From: JAGOPB01 sp964606295
GTDB lineage: Bacteria; Patescibacteriota; Minisyncoccia; Phycocordibacterales; UBA9973
DNA length: 16,998 nucleotides
Direction of reading: 5' to 3'
NCBI GenBank assembly: GCA_964606295.1
Contig: CAZSFR010000018.1
Location: 1-16,998 of the forward strand
Under the pieces are notes generated by a model. It did no database searches. It saw only the letters and a program-made list of their open reading frames with translations, and was not told the DNA's origin. A program made the translations under genes and the position numbers. Numbering within the stretch: the stretch's first letter is position 1; every line of letters begins with the position of its first letter. This document shows, one piece after another, positions 1 through 6,111 of the stretch.

Positions 1-72
1 ATGGGGAGAGTATTAACAACTAATTAAGTGTTCTGCTTGAGGGCTCCGTGTAGGAGTGAATTTAATGAGTAC

Positions 73-101
73 ATTATACCACATTTTGCTAATAAAGTCA
101 A
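73..101 (-). promoter_or_regulatory. Sigma70-type promoter reading leftward out of the window
   Basis: On the minus strand TTGACT (96-101) and TATAAT (73-78) are 17 bases apart, and a TG two bases upstream of the -10 makes it an extended -10. Transcription would start near 66 and leave the window. Bases 1-66 contain no ATG on that strand, so the transcript has a leader longer than about 65 nt before any ATG-started gene to the left. The leader includes a short hairpin, CUCC-UACAC-GGAG. The downstream gene is not visible. Confidence 0.7.
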
Positions 102-130
102 GGAAATGAATGTCTGTCCTTACTCTTTAT

Positions 131-157
131 TATACGCCTCAAAATAGGCTTCGTATA
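131..157. repeat. Inverted repeat between two divergent promoters
   Basis: TATACG CCT (131-139) pairs with AGG (146-148) and CGTATA (152-157), leaving a three-base CTT bulge and a six-base loop. It lies just upstream of the -35 of the promoter for the 225-596 gene and behind the divergent leftward promoter. It could be an operator or simply a folded element; nothing in the sequence decides this. Confidence 0.4.
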
Positions 158-164
158 GGAGTAT

Positions 165-194
165 TTGACAATTCTGGTCGATTTGAGATACATT
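165..194 (+). promoter_or_regulatory. Promoter of the 225-596 gene
   Basis: A perfect TTGACA -35 (165-170) is followed after 18 bases by TACATT (189-194, four of six consensus bases). Transcription would start near 201, giving a leader of about 25 AT-rich bases without a Shine-Dalgarno sequence. The TTG of this -35 is also an in-frame start codon for the downstream reading frame, but as a promoter element it would lie upstream of the transcript and could not be translated. Confidence 0.5.
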
Positions 195-224
195 TGCATT
201 ATTAATTCATTTAAAATTATTATT

Positions 225-596
225 ATGGCGGAAAAAAGAATAATAACTGCGCACTTCGCAGTTATTAATGAATTTATGAATCAACAGCACGATGTGCTGG
301 AATCATTCATGAATCTCATGAAACAAAAAAATGGAAGCGTGAGAACTATTAGGCTCCCAGTAGAGCTTGAGTTTTCTGTGAAAGAGATGCTTTATTCGCT
401 ATTTGGAGAAAGTGGAATTAACCAGATCCTCATAACAGAAAATGAGGTGAAAAGCATTTTTAGGCCGCTGATGTTTTGCAACCACCCGATTATTGCGGAA
501 GAGTTCAAAATTATCAATAATTACGCGACCTCTGCAATGCTTCAGGCAAGCGATAGTCTGAAGCACAGAACAAAACTAATTATAAAGATAGAATAA
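225..596 (+). CDS. Small hypothetical protein, 123 aa
   Basis: I do not recognise this protein. The chosen start is the ATG at 225 (MAEKRIITAH). The longer in-frame start at 165 is rejected because it coincides with the TTGACA -35 of the gene's own promoter. The protein is soluble-looking, with no signal peptide or membrane segment. It has mixed charged helices, a methionine-rich first third and a basic C-terminal end. It stands alone, with a promoter in front and an intrinsic terminator 15 bases after the stop, so it is a monocistronic gene between a divergent promoter and tuf. A strong hairpin sits within codons 6-15 (see the separate entry). Its function is unknown, but clear transcription signals make it a credible gene. 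Confidence 0.7.
   Translation: MAEKRIITAHFAVINEFMNQQHDVLESFMNLMKQKNGSVRTIRLPVELEFSVKEMLYSLFGESGINQILITENEVKSIFRPLMFCNHPIIAEEFKIINNYATSAMLQASDSLKHRTKLIIKIE
241..267 (+). other. Hairpin inside the first codons of the 225-596 gene
   Basis: An 11-bp perfect stem (241-251 with 257-267, arm TAATAACTGCG) encloses a five-base loop, CACTT. It starts 16 bases after the start codon. There is no Shine-Dalgarno sequence, so a stem here would sit where the initiating ribosome binds and could control translation. This role is inferred from position only. Confidence 0.5.
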
Positions 597-611
597 ATCA
601 TTCTATCTTCT

Positions 612-655
612 ATACCCGACATTGAAGATTATTTCTTCGCTGTGGGGTATTTTTT
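612..655 (+). terminator. Intrinsic terminator after the 225-596 gene
   Basis: ATACCC (612-617) plus ACA (619-621) pairs with TGT (641-643) plus GGGTAT (645-650), with one G/G mismatch. The loop holds a second stem, GAAGA/TCTTC. A run of six T (650-655) follows. It lies between this gene and the tuf promoter. Confidence 0.7.
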
Positions 656-749
656 ATGCAAAAAGGATTCTTCGATGTCAAGATGACAGGTAGTAGGGCT
701 TGTTTGAGTACCCTTTTCGCAGAAAAGATGCGGAAAAAGTGGAATTTCC
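656..749. other. Intergenic DNA between terminator and tuf promoter
   Basis: No convincing gene is seen. A 39-codon open frame starts at 656, but it overlaps the terminator tail and the tuf promoter and has no ribosome binding site. An imperfect hairpin (TTTTCGCA with TGCGGAAAA, one bulged G) occupies about 714-737. Confidence 0.4.
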
Positions 750-778
750 TTGACTTTTGTGGCTACCTCGGGTAGTAT
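750..778 (+). promoter_or_regulatory. Likely tuf promoter
   Basis: TTGACT (750-755) and TAGTAT (773-778) are separated by 17 bases, matching five and four of six consensus positions. The start point would be near 785, leaving a leader of about 145 nt before tuf. It is the best promoter I can see upstream of the tuf-S10 operon genes. Confidence 0.5.
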
Positions 779-784
779 GACGAA

Positions 785-930
785 CGACGCGAGAAGTCTT
801 GTCTGCTAATCGTACGCAGGCAATTTATTTTCACGACAACGATATATTCTATAAAAGAGAGGTACATCTCGTTCATTCTCTTTTAGAGGATATGTCACCA
901 TTATTAGCTAAGTTTTAAATATTAAAACCT
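785..930 (+). promoter_or_regulatory. Structured 5' leader of tuf
   Basis: About 145 nt separate the inferred start point from the tuf ATG. Two hairpins are visible. TTGTCTGC (799-806) pairs with GCAGGCAA (816-823), one G-U pair, and is followed by TTTATTTT, so it looks like a weak terminator. TAAAAGAGA (852-860) pairs with TCTCTTTTA (877-885). A competing pairing uses the same GAGA (857-860) with TCTC (867-870). An eight-codon open frame (892-918) ends 12 bases before tuf, but its AGAGGA motif sits too close to its ATG for normal initiation. Attenuation is possible but unproven, and no known leader family is recognised. Confidence 0.4.
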
Positions 931-2127
931 ATGGCAGAAGAATTTAATCGTTCAAAACCACACGTGAACGTCGGTACAATCGGCCACGTGGACCACGGCA
1001 AGACTACTCTTACCGCGGCATTACTTACTATCCTTGGTCGTCAAGGAGGGGGATACGCTTCAAAAATGAAGTCAGTCGACCAGATCGACTCAGCGCCAGA
1101 AGAGAAGGCTCGTGGTATCACAATCGCTCTTTCTCACAACGAGTACGAAACTCCTACTCGTCACTACGCTCACATTGATGCCCCAGGTCACGCTGACTAC
1201 ATCAAAAACATGATTACAGGTGCCGCTCAGATGGACGGTGCTATTATTGTCGTTGCTGCAACTGACGGTGTCATGCCACAGACGCGCGAACACATCCTTC
1301 TTGCAAAACAAGTTGGTGTTCCAAAGATTGTTGTTTTCCTCAACAAGTGCGATATGGTTGATGACAACGAACTTATCGACCTCGTCGAAGAAGAGGTTCG
1401 CGAACTCCTCGCAAAGCAGGGATTTGATGACAAATGCCCGGTTATCCGAGGCTCAGGTCTCAAAGCTCTTGAATCAGCATCAAATGATGATCCATGGGCT
1501 CAGAAAGTTCTCGAGCTCGTCAACGCACTCGATACATATTTTCCGCTTCCAGAACGAGATGTTGAGAAGCCATTCCTTATGCCAATCGAAGACATTTTCT
1601 CAATCGAAGGACGCGGTACAGTGGTAACTGGCCGTATCGAAAGAGGAATCGTGAAAGTTGGTGAAGACATAGAAATCGTCGGTATCAAGGATACTGCGAA
1701 GACGACTGTCACTGGTATCGAAATGTTCAACAAGAACTTGAAGGAGGGTATGGCTGGAGACAACGCAGGTATTTTGCTCCGAGGCACAAAGAAAGAAGAC
1801 CTTACTCGCGGACAAGTTATTGCGAAGATTGGTTCAGTTACTCCACACACAGATTTTGAATGTGAGGTGTATATCTTGAAGAAGGAAGAAGGTGGACGTC
1901 ACACTCCTTTCATAAATGGTTACAAGCCACAGTTCTACGTTCGTACAACTGACGTGACTGGGGAAGTCACACTTCCAGCGGGAACAGAAATGGTTATGCC
2001 GGGAGATACAGTTAAATTCGTAGTGAAGCTCGTAGCTCCAGTCGCACTCGAAGAACAGCAAAGATTTGCTATCCGCGAAGGAGGCAAGACTGTCGGTGCT
2101 GGTGTTGTCACCAAGATAGTCGCGTAA
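931..2127 (+). CDS. tuf: Elongation factor Tu
   Basis: EF-Tu, the GTPase that brings aminoacyl-tRNA to the ribosomal A site, is full length at 398 aa. G1 is GHVDHGKT (residues 18-25), the effector loop is RGIT (61-64), G3 is DAPGH (83-87) with catalytic His87, and G4 is NKCD (138-141). Domains 2 and 3 follow; the C-terminal part ends in AIREGGKTVGAGVVTKI. Three positions differ from the familiar E. coli form: IALSHNEY in place of INTSHVEY after the effector Thr, Ala for Cys in DCPGH, and SGL for the SAL guanine-binding motif. The start is preceded by an AT-rich stretch with no Shine-Dalgarno. rpsJ follows after 59 bases, so tuf leads the S10 genes. No rpsL, rpsG or fusA lies upstream. Confidence 0.98.
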   Translation: MAEEFNRSKPHVNVGTIGHVDHGKTTLTAALLTILGRQGGGYASKMKSVDQIDSAPEEKARGITIALSHNEYETPTRHYAHIDAPGHADYIKNMITGAAQMDGAIIVVAATDGVMPQTREHILLAKQVGVPKIVVFLNKCDMVDDNELIDLVEEEVRELLAKQGFDDKCPVIRGSGLKALESASNDDPWAQKVLELVNALDTYFPLPERDVEKPFLMPIEDIFSIEGRGTVVTGRIERGIVKVGEDIEIVGIKDTAKTTVTGIEMFNKNLKEGMAGDNAGILLRGTKKEDLTRGQVIAKIGSVTPHTDFECEVYILKKEEGGRHTPFINGYKPQFYVRTTDVTGEVTLPAGTEMVMPGDTVKFVVKLVAPVALEEQQRFAIREGGKTVGAGVVTKIVA

Positions 2128-2186
2128 GCGATACGTACACGTTAGAAAGCAAATAGACGCTTTATAACTTCCTACACACATTCCTT

Positions 2187-2543
2187 ATGACTACCAAAGA
2201 AATTACAAAGAAAAAAAAGACGAAAGAAGCTACGGCTGATGCAATACTTCGTATCCGTGTACGAGCATATGAGAACAAAATTCTCGATGTGTCCGTCAAA
2301 CAGATTATGGAGACTGCGCTTCGCTACGACGCAAAACTTCTCGGTCCGGTACCGTTGCCGACAGAAATCAAGAAGTACACAGTCAACCGTTCATCATTCG
2401 TCTACAAAGATTCACGAGAGCAATTTGAGATTCGCATCCACAAACGCTTGATCGACATCGTGAATCCTAGCGCGAAAGTAATTGAAGCACTCACTAACCT
2501 TTCTCTCCCTTCTGGAGTCGAAGTTGATGTGAAAATGCTTTAA
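2187..2543 (+). CDS. rpsJ: 30S ribosomal protein S10
   Basis: S10 is a 30S head protein (NusE in transcription antitermination). The protein is 118 aa, while most S10 proteins are about 102-105. The extra length is a Lys/Thr-rich N-terminal extension of about 20 residues ahead of the conserved core, which begins at ILRIRVRAYEN. The core shows GPVPLPTEIKKYTV, REQFEIRIHKRLIDI, and the C-terminal strand GVEVDVKM. The basic tail probably contacts rRNA (inference). The ATG at 2187 has no strong ribosome binding site. A later start would remove the extension, but no better codon is available before the core. Confidence 0.96.
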   Translation: MTTKEITKKKKTKEATADAILRIRVRAYENKILDVSVKQIMETALRYDAKLLGPVPLPTEIKKYTVNRSSFVYKDSREQFEIRIHKRLIDIVNPSAKVIEALTNLSLPSGVEVDVKML

Positions 2544-2610
2544 TCGCTTGCACTTTAGCAAATAGAAATTGGGGGCAGTACGCACACACGTGCGGATGAT
2601 GTCTCATAGT

Positions 2611-3213
2611 ATGAAAAAGTATATTCTCGGACGAAAATTGAATATGACCCAACTCTTTGAGGAGGGTGGTATGGTGATGCCTGTCACTCTCGTGCAGGCA
2701 GGACCGATTACTGTGCTTAGTGTCAAAGACACTGACGCAGGAAGTCGCGCACAGGTTGGATTTGAAACACAGAAGGAATCTCGCATGTCGAAAGCAGAGC
2801 TAGGACATACGAAGGGCAAAGGAATCTTCAAAGTATTGAAGGAATTCTCACCAGAAGAAGCACTTTCTGAAGGAGATATGATTAGTGTATCAAGCTTTGC
2901 CAAAGGCGACATTGTTGCAGTTCGTGGTATTTCAAAAGCAAAAGGTTTCCAAGGTGTGGTCAAGCGTCACGGTTTCAAAGGAGGGCGACGCTCACACGGA
3001 CAGAAGCACTCAGAACGTGAACCAGGGTCTATCGGTGGAGGTCTTCGCACACGCGTCCCGAAAGGAACTCGCATGGGAGGGCGCATGGGTGGAGATTTGA
3101 TACATGTAAAAAATTTGAAAGTGGTCGACATTGACGCAGAGAATAATATTCTTGCTATCAAGGGCGCGATTCCTGGCCGACGGGGGACGCTTATTGAGGT
3201 ATTTGTAAAATAA
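2611..3213 (+). CDS. rplC: 50S ribosomal protein L3
   Basis: L3 is an early-assembling 50S protein near the peptidyl transferase centre. It is 200 aa from the chosen ATG at 2611, which gives the family's normal beginning (KKYILGRKLNMTQLF). An in-frame TTG 42 bases upstream would add a non-conserved stretch and is rejected. The long central loop is present (GFQGVVKRHGFKGGRRSHGQ) and includes the conserved Gln that is methylated in some bacteria. So are the motifs GSIG...RVPKGTRMGGRMGG and IKGAIPGRRGTLIEV. A small hairpin (CGCAC-ACAC-GTGCG, 2581-2594) lies in the 67-base gap after rpsJ. rplD begins one base after the stop. Confidence 0.97.
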   Translation: MKKYILGRKLNMTQLFEEGGMVMPVTLVQAGPITVLSVKDTDAGSRAQVGFETQKESRMSKAELGHTKGKGIFKVLKEFSPEEALSEGDMISVSSFAKGDIVAVRGISKAKGFQGVVKRHGFKGGRRSHGQKHSEREPGSIGGGLRTRVPKGTRMGGRMGGDLIHVKNLKVVDIDAENNILAIKGAIPGRRGTLIEVFVK

Positions 3214-3214
3214 T

Positions 3215-3916
3215 ATGACTACAGCAAAAAATACAAAAAAAGAAGCAGTACTTATAGAAGCTCCGATCATAAATCAGGAAGGTAAAAGCGCTGGCACGAT
3301 AGTGCTTCCAGAAGAAATATTTGGACTTCGTTTCAATTCTGATCTTATCCATCAAGTATCAAAGGGTATTGAGGGAAACAAGAGACAGGGTTCGGCGAAT
3401 ACGAAAGGACGCGGAGAAGTGCGCGGTGGTGGCAAGAAGCCATGGAAACAAAAAGGTACAGGACGTGCTCGTCATGGATCGTCACGTTCTCCTATCTGGA
3501 TTGGTGGAGGAACAACTCATGGTCCGAAGAGTGAGAAAAATTACTCATCTATTATTCCGAAGAAAATGCGCATGAAAGCACTTTTTACTGCACTTTCGCG
3601 AAAATGGAAGGATGGTGAAATACTTTTCATCGACAATGTCACTCTAAAAAATGCTAAAACAAAAGAAGCGAAGAGTGTTGTTGATATGATTGCCGGACAG
3701 AAAGGATTTGAAAAATTGAAGAAGGCAAACAAGAAAATCGCATACCTCGCCGTTACAGATGCTGTTGAGAGCGAGAAAAAGGCATTCCGTAATCTTCCAA
3801 CGACAAAGTGGGGAAGTGTTGCGAGAATGAATGTCGTAGATATTTTGAACCACAAATATGTCGTTTTTATTGGCGCTAAGGATGCTGTCGCTCAGTTAGA
3901 AGCGAAGCGAGGATAA
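3215..3916 (+). CDS. rplD: 50S ribosomal protein L4
   Basis: L4 lines the peptide exit tunnel and in many bacteria represses the S10 operon. It is 233 aa, slightly longer than the usual 200-210. The signature tunnel loop is present as RGEVRGGGKKPWKQKGTGRARHGSSRSPIW (described in pieces: RGGGKKPWKQKGTGRARHG, then SSRSPIW), followed by GGGTTHGP. The N-terminus has a short Lys-rich extension. The start ATG is one base downstream of the rplC stop, which suggests translational coupling. Whether it regulates this operon cannot be told, since no S10-leader structure was recognised. Confidence 0.96.
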   Translation: MTTAKNTKKEAVLIEAPIINQEGKSAGTIVLPEEIFGLRFNSDLIHQVSKGIEGNKRQGSANTKGRGEVRGGGKKPWKQKGTGRARHGSSRSPIWIGGGTTHGPKSEKNYSSIIPKKMRMKALFTALSRKWKDGEILFIDNVTLKNAKTKEAKSVVDMIAGQKGFEKLKKANKKIAYLAVTDAVESEKKAFRNLPTTKWGSVARMNVVDILNHKYVVFIGAKDAVAQLEAKRG

Positions 3917-3920
3917 TACT

Positions 3921-4223
3921 ATGGCAAAGAAAACAATAACAAAAAAAGAAATGAAGCCGGGTGTTATTATCTCACCCCTTATCTCAGAAAAAGCTGCGCA
4001 CCTCACTGAAAACAATGTCTATACATTCTTGGTAGGACGAGACGCAACGAAACACCAGATTGCTGACTCATTCGAAGCTCGTTTCGACAAGAAACCTATT
4101 CGAGTGACTGTCTCAAATATCCGCCCTCGTGTCACTTTCAAGAAAGGACGAGAAGGTCATGCGGTCGGTTACAAGAAAGCTATGGTCTTCCTCAAGAAGG
4201 GGGAAACAATAGAGTTTATCTAA
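3921..4223 (+). CDS. rplW: 50S ribosomal protein L23
   Basis: L23 sits at the tunnel exit and docks trigger factor and SRP. The protein is 100 aa, the normal size. It shows the family features ISPLISEKAAHL near the N-terminus, YTFLVGRDATKHQI, the Lys/Arg-rich rRNA-binding loop, and the closing strand KKAMVFLKKGETIEFI. A GAGG is placed eight bases before the ATG, one of the few plausible Shine-Dalgarno sites in the window. The spacing is four bases from rplD and one base to rplB. Confidence 0.95.
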   Translation: MAKKTITKKEMKPGVIISPLISEKAAHLTENNVYTFLVGRDATKHQIADSFEARFDKKPIRVTVSNIRPRVTFKKGREGHAVGYKKAMVFLKKGETIEFI

Positions 4224-4224
4224 T

Positions 4225-5064
4225 ATGAAAACATACAAACCGACAACTCCATCACGTCGAAACATGGTCACGATCGACTATCGCAAGGTTTTGACTACAA
4301 GTACTCCTCACAAAGCGCTTACTAAGGGTGGTAAAAACGCAGCAGGACGCAACAATCGTGGACGTATTACAGTTCGCCACCAAGGAGGTGGCAACAAGCG
4401 TCTCTTCAGAGATATTGATTTCACTTTTGATAAAGTGAATATTCCAGGGAAAATAGCAACAGTTGAATACGATCCTTACCGGTCTGGATTCATCGGACTC
4501 GTCAACTACAAAGATGGAGAAAAGCGATATATTCTTCTTCCGAAAGGTCTCACTGTCGGAGATGCTATTTTGACAGGTCCAGATGTGCCTATAACCCTTG
4601 GAAACCGTCTTCCTCTCATCAAAGTCCCCGTGGGTACGTTCGTTTACAACGTGGAAACAAAGCCAGGAAGTGGTGGCAAACTCATTCGTTCTGCAGGAAA
4701 CTTCGCACAAGTTGTTGCTCACGACGATGGTTATACATCACTGAAGATGCCATCTAGTGAAGTTCGAAAAGTTCTTGCCACATGTTACGCATCTATTGGG
4801 GAAGTATCAAATGATGAACACCACTTGGTGAACTGGGGTAAGGCAGGACGTTCACGATGGAAGGGTATTCGCCCAACTGTTCGTGGTAGTGCCATGAACC
4901 CAGTCGATCACCCATACGGAGGAGGTGAAGGCGCACAGGGACGTGGAACACGACGACCGAAGACAAAGTGGGGTAAGGTTACGGGAGGAAGAAAAACTCG
5001 CCGACCAAAGAAATACTCAGAATACCTACGTGTATCTCGTCGAAAAGTTGGAAAGAAGAAATAA
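4225..5064 (+). CDS. rplB: 50S ribosomal protein L2
   Basis: L2 binds 23S rRNA, helps subunit association and is needed for peptidyl transferase activity. It is 279 aa, full length. The signature RPTVRGSAMNPVDHPYGGGEG lies at about residues 216-236 (key residues RGSAMNPVDHP at 220-230). The important His of DHP is kept, but the next histidine of the common DHPHGGGEG is Tyr here. Other family features are GRNNRGRITVRHQGGG and a basic C-terminal tail. In most bacteria rpsS follows, but here the ribosomal genes stop. Confidence 0.97.
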   Translation: MKTYKPTTPSRRNMVTIDYRKVLTTSTPHKALTKGGKNAAGRNNRGRITVRHQGGGNKRLFRDIDFTFDKVNIPGKIATVEYDPYRSGFIGLVNYKDGEKRYILLPKGLTVGDAILTGPDVPITLGNRLPLIKVPVGTFVYNVETKPGSGGKLIRSAGNFAQVVAHDDGYTSLKMPSSEVRKVLATCYASIGEVSNDEHHLVNWGKAGRSRWKGIRPTVRGSAMNPVDHPYGGGEGAQGRGTRRPKTKWGKVTGGRKTRRPKKYSEYLRVSRRKVGKKK

Positions 5065-5081
5065 TTCTCTCTCAAGTGAAT

Positions 5082-5228
5082 ATGAAACAATCTCTCTACG
5101 CAGTACTTGCGATTGCTCTTTTCTTTGTTGCTCCAGTCCATATGCAAACGAGTATCAAAGCAACGACAAAATACGCACAACCAAAAAATACACTCTCGGC
5201 TCTGCCAGAAATAGATAATCTGTCATGA
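5082..5228 (+). CDS. Small secreted peptide, 48 aa, after rplB
   Basis: A short open frame starts at the ATG at 5082, 17 bases after rplB, and ends with TGA at 5226-5228, eight bases before a strong terminator. The product begins MKQSLYAVLAIALFFVAPVH, a positively charged start and a hydrophobic stretch of about 15 residues typical of a signal peptide. About 25 polar residues follow. No homology is recognised. Its position between rplB and the terminator means it should be co-transcribed with the ribosomal genes. The signal-peptide character and the neat fit before the terminator support it as real. It could be a remnant. Confidence 0.55.
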   Translation: MKQSLYAVLAIALFFVAPVHMQTSIKATTKYAQPKNTLSALPEIDNLS

Positions 5229-5235
5229 TAAGTTT

Positions 5236-5267
5236 AAAAACACCCCCGCGTATGCGGGGGTGTTTTT
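5236..5267. terminator. Bidirectional intrinsic terminator
   Basis: CACCCCCGC (5241-5249) pairs with GCGGGGGTG (5254-5262) over a GTAT loop. It is flanked by A5 on the left and T5 on the right, so it works on both strands. It ends the tuf/S10 transcript and the minus-strand island transcript that stops at 5284. Confidence 0.92.
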
Positions 5268-5283
5268 ATGCGAGTGGACTCGA

Positions 5284-5601
5284 TTATTGTGTGGAATATG
5301 TTTGGGCTGTTCCGCTGCTTACAGCATTCAAAATATCATTGTACATAGTTGATAGAGATTGTGTATTATTAGTTTCAGCTAAAATTACACCTGTAGAACA
5401 CCACTCAAATCCAAAAAAATTTTTTGTTGTACCGGATACTGTATCGCTTGTACCATCGTCATAATATGTTGTTACATCGCAGGTACCATCGTCATAAAAA
5501 CCTGTTGCTATAACAGTCCATGTCTTAGCAAAAATTATACTGGGCATAAGTATAGAAACTGTAATAAAGAGAGAGAAAGCTATTTGATTACTTTTTTTCA
5601 T
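5284..5601 (-). CDS. Small secreted two-cysteine protein (s1), 105 aa
   Basis: The function is unknown. The ATG at 5601 is preferred over an upstream TTG because it begins a proper signal peptide (MKKSNQIAFSLF..., predicted cut after IIFA at residue 25). The mature part has two cysteines (41 and 68), an acidic doublet repeat YDDGTCD / YYDDGTSD, and a C-terminal amphipathic stretch rich in Ser/Thr. It starts 15 bases after the stop of the anchored four-cysteine gene and is surely co-transcribed with it. The product at 8104-8457 looks like a distant relative: one Cys, then a YYxD segment, then Cys-x3-Val-Ile, then a similar tail. It sits in the same position after the other anchored four-cysteine gene. 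Confidence 0.75.
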   Translation of the reverse strand: MKKSNQIAFSLFITVSILMPSIIFAKTWTVIATGFYDDGTCDVTTYYDDGTSDTVSGTTKNFFGFEWCSTGVILAETNNTQSLSTMYNDILNAVSSGTAQTYSTQ

Positions 5602-5616
5602 AGTAAGAATCAATAA

Positions 5617-5973
5617 TTAGTTGTTAGTAATATTATTAGTAGTCTCTACCCCTGTTGTTCCATCAGATTTACTGCAATATGATACGCCTTTTTTAAGAAT
5701 TGGCGTACCTTGATAATCGATGCAAGAAGTTGTACCCTTGCTAGCTATATTTGGTGCACATGCGGTTATGGTGCATGAAGTATTGACGCCAAAGGTAACT
5801 TTTATATCCACCGTAGCAGGCGGAATTTTCTTCGTTCCCTGATATGCACTTCCCGGAAGAGCGCTATCAGACTTACCTGCAAAGTTATACACTGCCCATC
5901 CTCCAATAGCGACGATTCCAATCAATAAAAGCACTTTCACTTGGTTATTCGCGGGATCGTTCCAAAAACTCAT
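5617..5973 (-). CDS. Anchor A + four-cysteine extracellular domain, 118 aa
   Basis: Residues 1-12 should be cytoplasmic, about 13-31 form a membrane helix without a cleavage site, and 32-49 are a linker ending in YQGTKK. The rest lies outside the cell. The payload has cysteines at 67, 72, 84 and 100 in the pattern CTITxC-x11-C-x15-C, probably two disulfides (inference). Residues 1-49 are identical to those of the glycine-rich gene at 6112-7500. The payload is instead related to that of the 8481-8867 gene (CTIxxC, then C, then GxxxC), which uses a different anchor. So the same payload family is carried on two anchors. It lies 15 bases before the secreted s1 gene. No known family is recognised. 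Confidence 0.8.
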   Translation of the reverse strand: MSFWNDPANNQVKVLLLIGIVAIGGWAVYNFAGKSDSALPGSAYQGTKKIPPATVDIKVTFGVNTSCTITACAPNIASKGTTSCIDYQGTPILKKGVSYCSKSDGTTGVETTNNITNN

Positions 5974-6055
5974 ACAATGGTTGTAGATAAAATGATAAGT
6001 AGGCTTTCGAGGGCCAAGCTAGTGTAAGTATGTCACGATGATGGATAAATGCAAG
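5831..6055 (-). repeat. Repeat A, copy 1: promoter plus anchor A
   Basis: This 225-base direct repeat is the same as 7358-7582 except for two bases (6012 G versus 7539 T, and 6039 T versus 7566 C), both in the untranslated leader. It covers the -35 box, leader and codons 1-48 or so. Identity stops within the QGTKK codons on one side and one base beyond the -35 box on the other. Confidence 0.92.
6027..6054 (-). promoter_or_regulatory. Promoter of the anchor A cysteine gene
   Basis: On the minus strand TTGCAT (6049-6054) and CATACT (6027-6032) are 16 bases apart, with TGA directly before the -10 (extended -10). The leader to the ATG at 5973 is about 45 nt. The same promoter occurs at 7554-7581. 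The -10 shares CATACTTA with promoter B. Confidence 0.45.
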
Positions 6056-6065
6056 GAAAAAAACC

Positions 6066-6103
6066 ATCAAAAAATACCACCCAAGCGGGTGGTATTTTTT
6101 GAT
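6066..6103 (-). terminator. Intrinsic terminator after the glycine-rich gene
   Basis: A near-perfect stem (6066-6082 with 6087-6103, core TACCACCC/GGGTGGTA) has an AAGC loop and A/T runs on both sides. It lies between the stop of the 6112 gene and promoter A copy 1, so the two anchor A genes are separate transcripts. Confidence 0.9.
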
Positions 6104-6111
6104 GTACAAAT

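Noticed and set aside
165..224. Longer N-terminus of the 225-596 protein starting at TTG 165
   Set aside because: The TTG is part of a perfect TTGACA -35 box with a -10 downstream, so it should not be in the transcript. The ATG at 225 is better.
597..930. tRNA or other standard RNA gene upstream of tuf
   Set aside because: No cloverleaf or T-arm consensus was found, only the hairpins listed.
2148..2570. AGCAAATAG shared upstream of rpsJ and rplC
   Set aside because: It is a short match in AT-rich DNA, with no pairing or consistent spacing to the starts. It also occurs near 11683 without such context, so chance is likely.
2569..2610. Upstream TTG start for rplC
   Set aside because: The 14 extra residues do not match L3. 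The family start pattern fits the ATG at 2611.
4925..5218. 97-residue plus-strand frame across the rplB end
   Set aside because: It overlaps rplB in another frame and has no family. The 5082-5228 frame with a signal peptide is a better use of this DNA.
5831..6055. Type IV pilin-like leader for the anchors
   Set aside because: No prepilin peptidase site (Gly before Phe/Met with Glu at +5) is present. The helices look like plain signal anchors.
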